Assembly: GCA_035934385.1 (NCBI GenBank)
Contig: DASYXY010000015.1
Span: 1-64,000 of the forward strand
Length of the DNA stretch: 64,000 bases
Reading direction: 5' to 3'
Origin: CF-118 sp035934385
Lineage (GTDB): Bacteria > Chloroflexota > Dormibacteria > Dormibacterales > Dormibacteraceae
Shown here: piece after piece, positions 22,934 through 31,764 of the stretch
Layout: each line of letters begins with the position of its first letter
Numbering within the stretch: the stretch's first letter is position 1
Made by a program: the position numbers and the translations under genes
Notes under the pieces: model-generated
Told to the model about the DNA's origin: nothing
Seen by the model: only the letters and a program-made list of their open reading frames with translations
Database searches by the model: none

Positions 22934-24352
22934 ATGGCCGGCGGTAGAGTGATGCCCCCAATGGGCGCGCCAGCCAGGACCCTGGCCCAAAAGCTGTGGG
23001 ACTCGCATGTTGTCCAGATCGGGGACGCCGGCGACGAGCCCGACCTCCTCTACGTAGACCTGCACCTCGTTCACGAGGTGACCTCGCCGCAAGCCTTCGA
23101 AGGCCTGCGCATGACCGGCCGTCACGTGCGCCGGCCGGACCTGACCCTGGCGACGATGGACCACAATGTGCCGACGCGCGGCGGAGCGCGCGCCGCCGAC
23201 GAGCTTTCGCGGAGGCAGATGGAGGTCCTGGCCGAGAACTGTGTGCGCGAGGGGATTCCCCTCCACCAGATCGGCAGCCGGCGTCAGGGCATCGTGCACA
23301 TCATCGGCCCCGAGCTCGGCCTGACCCAGCCGGGGATGGTGATTGTCTGCGGCGACTCGCATACGTCCACACACGGCGCGTTCGGTGCGCTCGCGTTCGG
23401 CATCGGAACCTCCGAGGTTGAGCTGGTGCTCGCCACCCAGTGCCTGCCCCAGCGGCGGTTGGGCGACCTTGCCGTGAACATCGACGGCGAGCTGCCGATC
23501 GGCGTCACCGCCAAGGACATAGCGCTCGGATTGATCGGCACTGTGGGCACGTCGGGCGGTGTTGGCCACCTGGTCGAGTACCGCGGTTCGACAGTGCGTG
23601 GGCTGACGATGGAAGGTCGAATGACGCTCTGCAACATGAGCATCGAGTGGGGAGCGAAGGCCGGCATGGTCGCGCCGGACGACACCACCTTCACGTACAT
23701 GGAGAGGCGACCGCACGCACCACGCGGCGCGGCGTGGGAAGTCGCGTTGGACTACTGGCGCTCTCTGCCGACGGATGTGGACGCGACCTTCGACCATGAG
23801 ATCGCGCTCGACGCCGCCCAGTTGTCTCCCTTCGTCACGTGGGGCACCAACCCCGGCCAGGTCGTGGCGATCACCGGGCGAGTGCCAAGCCCGCGCTCCG
23901 ACACGGACGAGCGCGCGCTGCGCTACATGGACCTGAAGCCCGGGACCGCGATGGCGGACATCGCGGTCGACCGCGTCTTCATCGGCTCGTGTACGAATGC
24001 GCGAATCGAAGACCTTCGGGCGGCGGCAAGGATCATCGGCGGCCGCCACGTGCATCCGAAGGTGCGAGCGCTCGTGGTGCCGGGCTCGACGACCGTCAAG
24101 CGCGCCGCGGAGGATGAAGGCCTCGACCTGGTGTTCAAGGCCGCGGGTTTCGAGTGGCGCAACGCCGGTTGCTCGATGTGCCTGGGCATGAACCCGGACA
24201 TCCTGGCGCCGGGCGAGCGGTGCGCCTCGACAAGCAACCGCAACTTCGAAGGCCGGCAGGGCTCCGGCGGGCGCACCCACCTGGTCAGCCCGCCGATGGC
24301 CGCGGCCGCGGCGATCACCGGGCACCTGGTCGACGTACGGGAGCTGGTCTAG
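22934..24352 (+). CDS. leuC: 3-isopropylmalate dehydratase large subunit
   Basis: The aconitase-fold large subunit (472 residues from the ATG at 22934), which with LeuD isomerises 2- to 3-isopropylmalate. The three cysteines that hold the 4Fe-4S cluster are present: Cys353 in FIGSCTN, and Cys413 and Cys416 in AGCSMC. Also visible are MDHNVPT and GDSHTSTHGAFGALAFGIGTSEVE. Family N-termini begin a few residues before TLAQKLWD, so in-frame ATGs at 22952 or 22961 are equally good starts. leuD follows after 2 bp. It is divergent from the leuA leader. Confidence 0.95.
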   Translation: MAGGRVMPPMGAPARTLAQKLWDSHVVQIGDAGDEPDLLYVDLHLVHEVTSPQAFEGLRMTGRHVRRPDLTLATMDHNVPTRGGARAADELSRRQMEVLAENCVREGIPLHQIGSRRQGIVHIIGPELGLTQPGMVIVCGDSHTSTHGAFGALAFGIGTSEVELVLATQCLPQRRLGDLAVNIDGELPIGVTAKDIALGLIGTVGTSGGVGHLVEYRGSTVRGLTMEGRMTLCNMSIEWGAKAGMVAPDDTTFTYMERRPHAPRGAAWEVALDYWRSLPTDVDATFDHEIALDAAQLSPFVTWGTNPGQVVAITGRVPSPRSDTDERALRYMDLKPGTAMADIAVDRVFIGSCTNARIEDLRAAARIIGGRHVHPKVRALVVPGSTTVKRAAEDEGLDLVFKAAGFEWRNAGCSMCLGMNPDILAPGERCASTSNRNFEGRQGSGGRTHLVSPPMAAAAAITGHLVDVRELV

Positions 24353-24354
24353 AG

Positions 24355-24945
24355 GTGGAACCTGTTGTCAAGGTGTCCGGCCGCATGGCGCCGCTCGACC
24401 GCGCCGACGTCGACACCGACCAGATAATCCCGAAGCAGTTCCTGAAGCGCATCGAGCGGACCGGCTACGGGCCCTTCCTTTTCTATGACTGGCGCCGGCA
24501 GCCTGATTTCGTCCTGAACCGGCCCGAGCACCAGGGCGCCGCCGTGCTGGTCGCCGGCGCGAATTTCGGCTGCGGCTCCTCGCGCGAGCACGCGCCATGG
24601 GCGATCCGGGACGCCGGCTTTCGCGCGGTGATCGCGCCGAGCTTCGGCGACATCTTCCGGGCCAACAGCTTCAAGACCGGCATCCTCGCGGTGTCCCTAC
24701 CGGAGAGCCAGGTCCGGCACCTGATCGACCTCGCGAGCGAGGATCCGAAGGCGACGGTCGAGATCGACCTCGAGGCCCAGGAGGTGCGTGGCGAGGGCTT
24801 CGCCTACGGGTTCGAGATCGACCCGTTCGTGCGCGAATGCCTGCTCAAGGGACTGGATGAGATCGGGCTGGTCGAGCGCCACGCGGCCGCGATCGCAGAG
24901 CACGAGTCGAAACGGCAGGATTGGTTGCCCGCTGTCAGGGCTTGA
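24355..24945 (+). CDS. leuD: 3-isopropylmalate dehydratase small subunit
   Basis: The swivel-domain partner of LeuC, 196 residues from the GTG at 24355, a typical length. Landmarks are ADVDTDQIIPKQFLKRI near residues 18-33, NFGCGSSREHAPWAI (about 65-80) and the following IAPSFGDIFRANSFKTG. The GTG is 2 bp after the leuC stop, so the two subunits are coupled. The stop lies 11 bp inside the end of the convergent ilvD gene. Confidence 0.95.
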   Translation: MEPVVKVSGRMAPLDRADVDTDQIIPKQFLKRIERTGYGPFLFYDWRRQPDFVLNRPEHQGAAVLVAGANFGCGSSREHAPWAIRDAGFRAVIAPSFGDIFRANSFKTGILAVSLPESQVRHLIDLASEDPKATVEIDLEAQEVRGEGFAYGFEIDPFVRECLLKGLDEIGLVERHAAAIAEHESKRQDWLPAVRA

Positions 24946-26647
24946 GGATCGCGCCTTCCGAGGCCGAGCTCACCAGCAGCGCGTAGCGGGCCATCACACC
25001 GGTCCGGTAGTGCGGCTCTGGCGCCGACCAGTCGCCCAGCCGCGACTCGATGTCGACACCCTCGACCGCCAGCGACCGGCTCGGCACGTCGATCGTGATG
25101 ACGTCGCCGTCGCGCAGCGCGGCCAGCGGCCCACGCACCGCCGCCTCCGGCGCGACGTGCCCGATCATCAGCCCCTGCGTGGCGCCGGAAAAGCGGCCGT
25201 CGGTCACCATCGCGACCGAGTCGCCCAGACCCTCGCCGACGATGGCCGCAGTCACCTGCAGCATCTCGCGCATCCCCGGCCCGCCGCGCGGCCCTTCGTA
25301 GCGGATCACCACCACGTCTCCCGGCTTGATCTGCTTGTTCAGGACGGCCGCGAACGCATCCTCCTCGCGGTTGAACACACGAGCGGGCCCCCGATGCGAC
25401 GTTGGCGTGTGATGCGTCACCTTCACCACCGCTCCGTCTGGTGCCAGGTTGCCGCGCAGGATGACGAGCCCGCCCTCGTCGCGCAGCGGCGACGAAAGCG
25501 GGGTCACGACTTCCTGGCCTGGGGTCTCAACCACGGACTCGCACTCCTCGCCCAGTGAGCGGCCGGTGACGGTCAGCGCGTCGCCGTCGACAAAGCCACC
25601 TTCGATCAGCCGCTTCGTGAGCAGCGCGATGCCGCCTGCCCTGTGAAGCTCGACGGCGGCGAACCGGCCGCCCGGCTTCAGGTCGCAAAGCAGCGGCGTC
25701 CGCCGGCTGATGCGGTCGATGTCGTCGATGTCCAGGTCGACGCCGACAGTGCGCGCCATCGCCAGCAGATGAAGGACGGCGTTGGTCGAGCCGCCGCTCG
25801 CCGCGACAGCGGCGATCGCGTTGTCAAAGGCGCGTCGGGTCAGGATCTGGGACGGCCGGATGTCCTTCTCGAAGACCTGCAGTGCCAGCCGGCCGGCGGC
25901 CTCGGCAGCGGGCACCTTCGCTGGATCGACCTGCGGTATCGAGTTGAAGCCGACGGGGGACAGGCCGATCACCTCCATCACCATCGACATCGTGTTGGCT
26001 GTGTACTGGCCGCCGCATGCGCCGGCCCCAGGGCATGCGACCAGTTCCATCTCCGCCAGGTCTGCCTCGGTCGCCTTGCCGGCGGCCACCGCGCCGACCA
26101 TCTCGTAGATCTCCCCGACGGCCACCTGCCGGCCGCGGAACACGCCCGGCATGATCGAGCCGCAGTAAAGAAGGATGGACGGCCGGTCCAGTCGCGCCAT
26201 CGCGATCGCTGACGCGGGGATGGTCTTGTCGCACGCGCACAGGCAGACGATGGCGTCGAACATGTGCGCGCGGCCGATGAGCTCGATCGAGTCAGCGATC
26301 ACCTCGCGGCTGACGAGTGGCGCCTTCATGCCCTCGGTCCCCATCGTGATTCCGTCGGAGATGGCGATTGAGTTGAACTCCATCGGGTTGGCGCCGGCCG
26401 CACGAATGCCGGCTTTTACCGGCACCGCGAGCTCGCGCAGGCCGAAGTTGCAGGGCATCGTTTCGGTCCACACGTTGGAGACGCCGACGAACGGCTTGTC
26501 GATGTCCTCGGCCTTGAGGCCGATGGCATGCAGGAACGCGCGCGCGGGCGCGCGATCACGACCCTGATAAAGGGTGCGGCTGATCCGATCTCCCAGGGGT
26601 CCCCGCGAACTCGCGGCTTTGCCTCCGAGTTCGTGGGGCTTAGGCAT
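24935..26647 (-). CDS. ilvD: Dihydroxy-acid dehydratase
   Basis: It dehydrates dihydroxyisovalerate and dihydroxymethylvalerate to the 2-oxoacid precursors of Val/Leu and Ile. The protein has 570 residues, the normal length. Motifs are PCNFGL with a cluster Cys (about residue 66), CDKTIPAS (Cys about 138), PGAGACGGQYTANTM (Cys about 210), GGSTNAVLHL, RGNLAPDGAV and DGRFSGAT. The three Cys fit a 2Fe-2S or 4Fe-4S cluster. The ATG at 26647 overlaps the 3' end of the upstream PLP enzyme gene by 8 bp, so it belongs to the long leftward operon with the transsulfuration genes. Confidence 0.95.
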   Translation of the reverse strand: MPKPHELGGKAASSRGPLGDRISRTLYQGRDRAPARAFLHAIGLKAEDIDKPFVGVSNVWTETMPCNFGLRELAVPVKAGIRAAGANPMEFNSIAISDGITMGTEGMKAPLVSREVIADSIELIGRAHMFDAIVCLCACDKTIPASAIAMARLDRPSILLYCGSIMPGVFRGRQVAVGEIYEMVGAVAAGKATEADLAEMELVACPGAGACGGQYTANTMSMVMEVIGLSPVGFNSIPQVDPAKVPAAEAAGRLALQVFEKDIRPSQILTRRAFDNAIAAVAASGGSTNAVLHLLAMARTVGVDLDIDDIDRISRRTPLLCDLKPGGRFAAVELHRAGGIALLTKRLIEGGFVDGDALTVTGRSLGEECESVVETPGQEVVTPLSSPLRDEGGLVILRGNLAPDGAVVKVTHHTPTSHRGPARVFNREEDAFAAVLNKQIKPGDVVVIRYEGPRGGPGMREMLQVTAAIVGEGLGDSVAMVTDGRFSGATQGLMIGHVAPEAAVRGPLAALRDGDVITIDVPSRSLAVEGVDIESRLGDWSAPEPHYRTGVMARYALLVSSASEGAILKP

Positions 26648-27812
26648 GGGCTGAGGTTAGCGCCTGCTCGAGGTCGGCCACCAGGTCCGCCGCGTCCTCG
26701 ATCCCGATCGACAGGCGGATGAGCCCATCGCCCACGCCTGAGCGCTTGCGCTCCTGCTCGGGGATCGAGGCGTGCGTCATGCGGGCCGGGTGCTCCGCCA
26801 GCGATTCGACCGCGCCGAGAGACTCCGCCAGCGCAAAGATCTCTAGCCTCTCGAGCACGCGCAACGCGGTGGACTCGTCCTTGACCTCGAAGCTAACCAT
26901 TCCGCCGAACAGCCTCATCTGCCGCAACGCGACCGAGCGCCCGGGATTCGACTCGAGGCCGGGATAGTGGACGCGCGCCACCGCCTTGTTGGCTTCAAGC
27001 GCGAGGGCGACGGAATTCGCGTTCTCGCTCTGGCGCTCCACGCGCAGCGCTAGCGTCTTGATGCCCCGCAAGAGGAGCCAGCAGTCGAACGGCGACGGCA
27101 CCGCGCCGATCGCGTTCTGGTGGAAGCGCAGCCGCTGCTCGAGCTCGTCGTCGGAGGTCATGATCGCGCCGCCGACCACGTCGCTGTGGCCGCCGATGTA
27201 CTTGGTGGCGCTGTGCACCACGGCGTCGGCGCCGAGGTGAAGCGGCTGCTGCAGGTAGGGCGTCGCGAACGTGTTGTCGACGCACACCGTGGCGCCGTGG
27301 CTGTGTGCTACCTCGCTCACCGCGTCGATGTCGACCACACGTAGGAGCGGGTTGGTCGGTGATTCCAGCCATACGAGCCGCGTCGACGGTGTGATCGCTT
27401 TCTCGACCGCGTCGATGTCGGTGGCGTCGACGGCCGTGAAGGTGACGCCGAACCGCTTCATCACCTTGTCGAACAGCCGGAACGTGCCGCCGTAAACGTC
27501 CTCCATGTAAACGACGTGGTCGTCCGGCTTGAGCAGGAGCATCAGCGTCGACTCGGCGCCGAGGCCCGAGGCGAACGCGAGGCAGTGCTTCGCGTCCTCG
27601 AGCGCGGCCAGATTCTCCTCGAGCGCCGATCGGGTCGGATTGCCGCTCCGCGAATACTCGAAGCCCTGGTGCTTGCCGACGCCCTGCTGCGCGAAGGTGG
27701 TGGCCATGTGGATCGGCTGCACCACCGCGCCTGTCGCCGGGTCGGGACCCTGGCCGACGTGGACGGCCCGAGTTGAGAACCCCCAGCCGTTCTTGGATTT
27801 GTCCCGCGTCAA
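26640..27812 (-). CDS. Cystathionine gamma-lyase/gamma-synthase family PLP enzyme
   Basis: A fold-type I PLP enzyme of the Cys/Met metabolism family, 390 residues. The pyridoxal Lys is Lys204 in SATKYIGGHSD; YSRSGNPTR (about residues 53-61) binds the cofactor phosphate of the partner chain, and VYGGT and SPTNP are conserved. Next to cystathionine beta-synthase it most likely acts as the lyase of reverse transsulfuration (cystathionine to cysteine, 2-oxobutyrate and ammonia); 2-oxobutyrate feeds isoleucine synthesis, which fits the downstream ilvD. Gamma-synthase activity cannot be excluded. It starts with TTG at 27812, 1 bp after the upstream stop. Confidence 0.88.
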   Translation of the reverse strand: MTRDKSKNGWGFSTRAVHVGQGPDPATGAVVQPIHMATTFAQQGVGKHQGFEYSRSGNPTRSALEENLAALEDAKHCLAFASGLGAESTLMLLLKPDDHVVYMEDVYGGTFRLFDKVMKRFGVTFTAVDATDIDAVEKAITPSTRLVWLESPTNPLLRVVDIDAVSEVAHSHGATVCVDNTFATPYLQQPLHLGADAVVHSATKYIGGHSDVVGGAIMTSDDELEQRLRFHQNAIGAVPSPFDCWLLLRGIKTLALRVERQSENANSVALALEANKAVARVHYPGLESNPGRSVALRQMRLFGGMVSFEVKDESTALRVLERLEIFALAESLGAVESLAEHPARMTHASIPEQERKRSGVGDGLIRLSIGIEDAADLVADLEQALTSAHA

Positions 27813-27813
27813 A

Positions 27814-29178
27814 TCAGCGCTGTCCGCGATGGGCCACGAACTCGAGCAGGTCGGAGCGGGTGATCACGGCCACCGGCTCGCCCGACTCGACCACCAGGAC
27901 CGCCTGCTCGCCCCGGAGCAGCGGTTCGAACGCGTCGTCGATCGACGAGTCAACGCCGACCTGGCTTAGCGGTGCGTCCATAGCGGTCGAAACCGACGTC
28001 GTGACCACCGAAGGATCGTGGTAGACGCGGTCGAGCAGCGTGCGCTCCTGCAGCGTGCCGATCACGAGGTGGCCGTTCGCCGCCTCGGTGACCGGCAGCT
28101 GGGAGATGCCGTAGCGCTGCATCAGGTCGATCGCCTCGCCCACCGTGCGGGTGGCCTCGACGGTGACCAGCGGCGGCATGCCCTGAGCGTGGTCGGCCAG
28201 CACCTCGCGGATGCGCACCGCGCCCAGCCGCGCGAGGAATCCGTTCTGCCGCATCCATTCGTCGTTGAAGAACTTGCTGAGGTAGTTGCGGCCGGTGTCG
28301 GGGAACAGGACCACGATCACGTCCTCAGGACCCCGATCGCGTGCCACCTCGAGAGCCGCGTGCAGCGCCATGCCCGACGAGCCGCCGACTAGGATGCCCT
28401 CCTCGCGCGCCAGCCTTCGCGCCGCCGTGAACGACTGTTTGTCGGTGACCTGCACGACCTGGTCGACCAGCGTTAGCTCCATGGTTCCGGGCATGAAGTC
28501 CTCGCCGACCCCCTCGACCTTGTACGGGTGGACGGGCCCCGAGTAGATCGAGCCCTCGGGGTCGGCGCCGACGACCAGGACCTCAGGATTCTTCTCTTTG
28601 AGGAATCGGGCGACCCCGCTGATCGTCCCGCCTGTGCCCATGCCCGAGACGAAAACGTCGATGCGGCCCTCCGTCTGCTCCCAGATCTCTGGTCCGGTTG
28701 TGCGGTAGTGGGCCTCGGGGTTGCGCTCGTTGAAGTACTGGTTGGGCTGAAACGCGCCCGGGATCTCGTGCGACAGGCGCTCGGCGACCGAGTAGTACGA
28801 CTGCGGCGACTCGCGCTCGACATTCGTCGGACACACGACCACGTCCGCGCCATAGGCGCGCAGCAGGCTGATCTTCTCGGCGGACATCTTGTCCGGCATC
28901 ACGAAGACCATGTTGTAGCCCTTGATCGCGGCCACCATGGCGAGACCGTGGCCGGTGTTGCCGGAGGTCGGCTCGATGATCGTGCCGCCCGGCCGCAGCA
29001 GCCCCGACCGTTCGGCGTCTTCGATCATCGTGAGGGCGATCCGATCCTTCACGCTGCCGCCCGGGTTCAGCTGCTCGAGCTTGGCGAGGATCACCGGCTT
29101 GACGCCCCTTGCGACCTTCTGCAGCCGCACCATCGGCGTGTGGCCGACGAGGTCGAGGATGCTCTCGGAGAACTCCAC
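27814..29178 (-). CDS. Cystathionine beta-synthase with C-terminal CBS pair
   Basis: It joins serine and homocysteine to cystathionine. The 454-residue protein has a fold-type II PLP domain (about residues 1-320; Lys44 in GGSVKDR, cofactor-phosphate loop GTGGTISG, SGNTGHGLA) and two C-terminal CBS motifs (about 335-450). It lacks the N-terminal heme domain of animal enzymes. The CBS pair may bind an adenosyl ligand for regulation, as S-adenosylmethionine does in the human enzyme; that is inference. The ATG at 29178 lies 15 bp after the ctaG-like gene, and the lyase gene follows 1 bp after its stop. Confidence 0.9.
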   Translation of the reverse strand: MEFSESILDLVGHTPMVRLQKVARGVKPVILAKLEQLNPGGSVKDRIALTMIEDAERSGLLRPGGTIIEPTSGNTGHGLAMVAAIKGYNMVFVMPDKMSAEKISLLRAYGADVVVCPTNVERESPQSYYSVAERLSHEIPGAFQPNQYFNERNPEAHYRTTGPEIWEQTEGRIDVFVSGMGTGGTISGVARFLKEKNPEVLVVGADPEGSIYSGPVHPYKVEGVGEDFMPGTMELTLVDQVVQVTDKQSFTAARRLAREEGILVGGSSGMALHAALEVARDRGPEDVIVVLFPDTGRNYLSKFFNDEWMRQNGFLARLGAVRIREVLADHAQGMPPLVTVEATRTVGEAIDLMQRYGISQLPVTEAANGHLVIGTLQERTLLDRVYHDPSVVTTSVSTAMDAPLSQVGVDSSIDDAFEPLLRGEQAVLVVESGEPVAVITRSDLLEFVAHRGQR

Positions 29179-29193
29179 AGTCCTTCGGCGATT

Positions 29194-29967
29194 CTATGCC
29201 GAGCCTGTTGGCTGTAGATCCGCCCGGTGTTCGCTGCCAAACCAGCGGAAGAAGATGGCGAGCCCGCAGACGGTCATGGTCGCCTTGCCCAGCACCATCA
29301 GCACGGCGCCGGCGAGCGTCTGATCGATCACCGGTGTGAGCGAACCGATCAGCCTTGGCACGTGGGCGTAGTACTCGTAGAACGGTTCGCGCGAGAAGAG
29401 CAGCGCCAGGGCGACGCCGTCCTGCGGGATGGTTGCCACCAACAGGTAGAGCAGCTTCACACCTGGCGACATCTCCCACTGCGAGTGGGCCGACGTGTCC
29501 TTCAACACCGGCCAATAGAGGATCACGCCCGCAGCGATGAACGTCAGGTGCTCGACGATGTGCAGCTCTTCGGAGCGCAGCGTGGCGTCGTACAGGGCGG
29601 GTATGTGCCACAGGATCATCACGCCGCCGCCGATCACCTGGGCCGGCACCGGCTCGGTGACTGCGCGCAGCAACGGCACTCGCATCAGCCGCCCCGCCAT
29701 TCGCGGCGAGAGGCCCAGCAGCAGCAGGGGCGGAGCCACGAAACCGAGGAGCACGTGCTGCAGCATGTGCACGGAATCGAGGTAGTGGTCGCTGATGGTG
29801 TCGATCGGCGTCTCGAGCGCCACCCAAAGCATGGCCAGGCCGGACAGGAAGTAGAAGGTGTGCTTCGAGGTCGCATCCTCGCTCGCGCGCGCGAGAAACG
29901 CGTGGCCGAAGAACAGGAGGACGATCCCCGCGTAGACGGTCGGGTCGAACGGCCAGGTGACCTCTAT
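29194..29967 (-). CDS. ctaG: CtaG (caa3-type) cytochrome oxidase assembly protein, start codon uncertain
   Basis: A polytopic membrane protein of the caa3_CtaG family, with conserved HMLQHVLLGFVAPPLLLLG, a later LWHIPALYDA and HIVEHLTFIAAG histidines that probably bind copper for CuA/CuB assembly. The first ATG is at 29832, but family-like sequence (TWPFDPTVYAGIVLLFFGHAFLARA) runs upstream to about 29960, supplying the first helix. That extension, up to an in-frame stop at 30019-30021, holds no ATG, GTG, TTG or CTG before helix 1; the only near-cognate start is ATA at 29967. An out-of-frame ATG (29975) is closed after three codons. Either a rare start or a small sequence error is present. Confidence 0.75.
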   Translation of the reverse strand: MEVTWPFDPTVYAGIVLLFFGHAFLARASEDATSKHTFYFLSGLAMLWVALETPIDTISDHYLDSVHMLQHVLLGFVAPPLLLLGLSPRMAGRLMRVPLLRAVTEPVPAQVIGGGVMILWHIPALYDATLRSEELHIVEHLTFIAAGVILYWPVLKDTSAHSQWEMSPGVKLLYLLVATIPQDGVALALLFSREPFYEYYAHVPRLIGSLTPVIDQTLAGAVLMVLGKATMTVCGLAIFFRWFGSEHRADLQPTGSA

Positions 29968-29977
29968 AGCGCCATGA

Positions 29978-31378
29978 TCATCCGCCGGCGGTGGTGGGCG
30001 CGGCGAGGATCGACAGGCTCACCATCGTGTAGGCCACCATCAGGACCAGCATCGGGTACTGGCTGAGCAGGGCCCGCTGCGCCGTGCGGAAGCGCTCGCC
30101 TGCGCGCAGGTGCGACAGATACACCGCGATCACGTGGCCCAGCACGATCAGGATCACCTGCGCGTACCACACGACCGCGGCCTGCGCGAGCGCAAAGCTC
30201 GGCGTGTAGCTCGCCACCGCGGGCAACAGGTGCCACCCCTTGCCGAGCGGGTCGTTGAGCAGCGGGATCAGCAGCTGCGATTGCACCGTGACGTAGCTGT
30301 AGTTGTGCGCGGCGTTGTACACGAGGGCGATGGGCACGAGCGTCAGCGCGAACGCAGATACGGTCGCGGTCAGGTCGACCTTGCGCGATCCGAAGTAGAT
30401 GACGAGCTGCATGAACGCGACGAAAACGAGCACGAACGTCACCGTCAGCAGCAGAAGCCCGACCGTGCGCACGAAAAAGAAGCCCCACGCTCCTAGCGGA
30501 AGCCAGATCGGCTCCAGAGCAACGTCGAAGTCCTGCCATGCCGGCGTCGCGAGGATGCCGTCGAAGGCGAGGGTGCTGAGCATTAGGACCACGAACATCA
30601 CGCGGTCCCAGCCCGTGGGAGCCGGCTTGAGCAGGCCGACCCCCCACGACCGTAGGTACACCGTCGTGATGCGTCCCGCCTCGTCGCGCTCCGCCTCCAC
30701 CGGGCCGAACCGGCCGACGATGTCGAACAGCACGGTGAACGCCTCGCAGTGCCCGAGCCACTCGTCGCGTCCGTACAGGAACATGCCGGCAAGCGTCAGG
30801 CCGGTGTAAGCCACCGCGGCGATGGCCACGAACCAGGGCCGGTTCGACATCCCCGACGTCAGCTCCAGGCAGGCGAAGGCGAGGTAGAGGAACGTGGCTG
30901 GCCACACTCCGACGTTCGGCAGCGTGAGCGCGGCGCGGACGCGAACGAAGCGGGTGACCACGTCGTAGATCGCCGACCACGGATTCAGGAGGTACCAGAG
31001 GTTGCCGACGAGCCCGGACAGGATGACGGTCGCGGCCCAGAAGTAGATCCAGACGATGTACTCGGCGGGGTTGAGGTCGGGCCGCTTCTGGTTGCCGAAG
31101 AAGCCGCTCACGACCACAGCCGACAGCGCCAGCACGCCGATCGTGCCGCCGATGCCACGCGGCCACGGCGTGCGCGCGATCGAGGTCAGCCACGCCGACG
31201 CTCGGCGTGGGTACTGGATCGCTTTGGCGCCCACCGACTCGCCGGCGAAGATCACGACGAGCACGAACGAGATGACCACGACGAAACCGGCCGCCAGGAA
31301 ATAGAGCCACCGTGAGATCGGCAGGTCGTATCGAGGCCCGAAGCCGTGCAGAAGAATGCCGGCCACGTAAAGGCTCAC
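29978..31378 (-). CDS. Uncharacterised multi-pass membrane protein between a cupredoxin and CtaG
   Basis: A 466-residue protein with about 12 membrane helices and no motif I can assign. Conserved-looking features are Trp/Asn-rich helix ends (GNLWYLLNPWSAIYD near residue 125), a long loop after GHCEAFTVLFDIVGRFGP, and several His in helices (NAAHNYSYV, LGHVIAVYLSHL). The GTG at 31378 overlaps the upstream cupredoxin stop (GTGA) and fixes the start. Its place between a membrane cupredoxin and CtaG suggests a part in copper delivery or oxidase assembly; this is context only. The C-terminus overlaps no other gene, and ctaG starts about 10 bp on. Confidence 0.65.
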   Translation of the reverse strand: MSLYVAGILLHGFGPRYDLPISRWLYFLAAGFVVVISFVLVVIFAGESVGAKAIQYPRRASAWLTSIARTPWPRGIGGTIGVLALSAVVVSGFFGNQKRPDLNPAEYIVWIYFWAATVILSGLVGNLWYLLNPWSAIYDVVTRFVRVRAALTLPNVGVWPATFLYLAFACLELTSGMSNRPWFVAIAAVAYTGLTLAGMFLYGRDEWLGHCEAFTVLFDIVGRFGPVEAERDEAGRITTVYLRSWGVGLLKPAPTGWDRVMFVVLMLSTLAFDGILATPAWQDFDVALEPIWLPLGAWGFFFVRTVGLLLLTVTFVLVFVAFMQLVIYFGSRKVDLTATVSAFALTLVPIALVYNAAHNYSYVTVQSQLLIPLLNDPLGKGWHLLPAVASYTPSFALAQAAVVWYAQVILIVLGHVIAVYLSHLRAGERFRTAQRALLSQYPMLVLMVAYTMVSLSILAAPTTAGG

Positions 31379-31734
31379 GGCGCCACGACCAGGTTGCCGA
31401 GGTGCGTGCTGCTGCTCTCCCACTCGATCTCGAACGTGCCGGACTTGTCGGCCTTGAACGAGTGGGTCGTGACATTGCCCGCGATGTTGTCGAAGTGGAT
31501 GTCATATCCGTGGAGGTGCACTTCCCCGTCCATGTCGCTGGTGATGTTGATGGTCACCATGTCGTTCTGATGGACGTCGAGCTCGCTCGGCTTCATGGTG
31601 TCGGCGTGCGTGACCGTGACGTCGAACGTCACGTTCTTGCCGCCACCGCCCTGGTTCTTGTAGATCAGATAGCCCGCCACCACGACGAACGCGATGACCA
31701 CGACCGCGACGACGGCGATTCGGTTACGACTCAG
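31375..31734 (-). CDS. Membrane-anchored cupredoxin-like protein, probable CTG start
   Basis: A 119-residue protein with one N-terminal helix and an exported cupredoxin-like domain. His residues in GEVHLHGYDIHF and in the C-terminal SSTHLGNL are possible copper ligands, but the usual Cys of blue-copper sites is missing, so it is probably a copper carrier or a colourless cupredoxin. The first GTG (31701) would start inside the membrane helix. Upstream, LSRNRIAVVAVVV gives a typical positively charged start and full helix, and the only start-like codon is CTG at 31734, with GGTGG six bases before it. It heads the leftward operon to ilvD. Confidence 0.7.
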   Translation of the reverse strand: MSRNRIAVVAVVVIAFVVVAGYLIYKNQGGGGKNVTFDVTVTHADTMKPSELDVHQNDMVTINITSDMDGEVHLHGYDIHFDNIAGNVTTHSFKADKSGTFEIEWESSSTHLGNLVVAP

Positions 31735-31764
31735 AGCGGTCCACCGCCGCCGATGATAGGTCTG

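Noticed and set aside
21466..22947. 493-codon frame opposite leuA, and the 486-codon frame opposite leuC (22865-24325)
   Set aside because: Both are antisense shadows of enzymes with complete catalytic motifs.
29964..31505. 513-codon minus-strand frame ending MIMAL
   Set aside because: Arg/Pro-rich shadow of the multi-pass membrane protein. Its last Met codon was kept only as a clue for the ctaG start problem.
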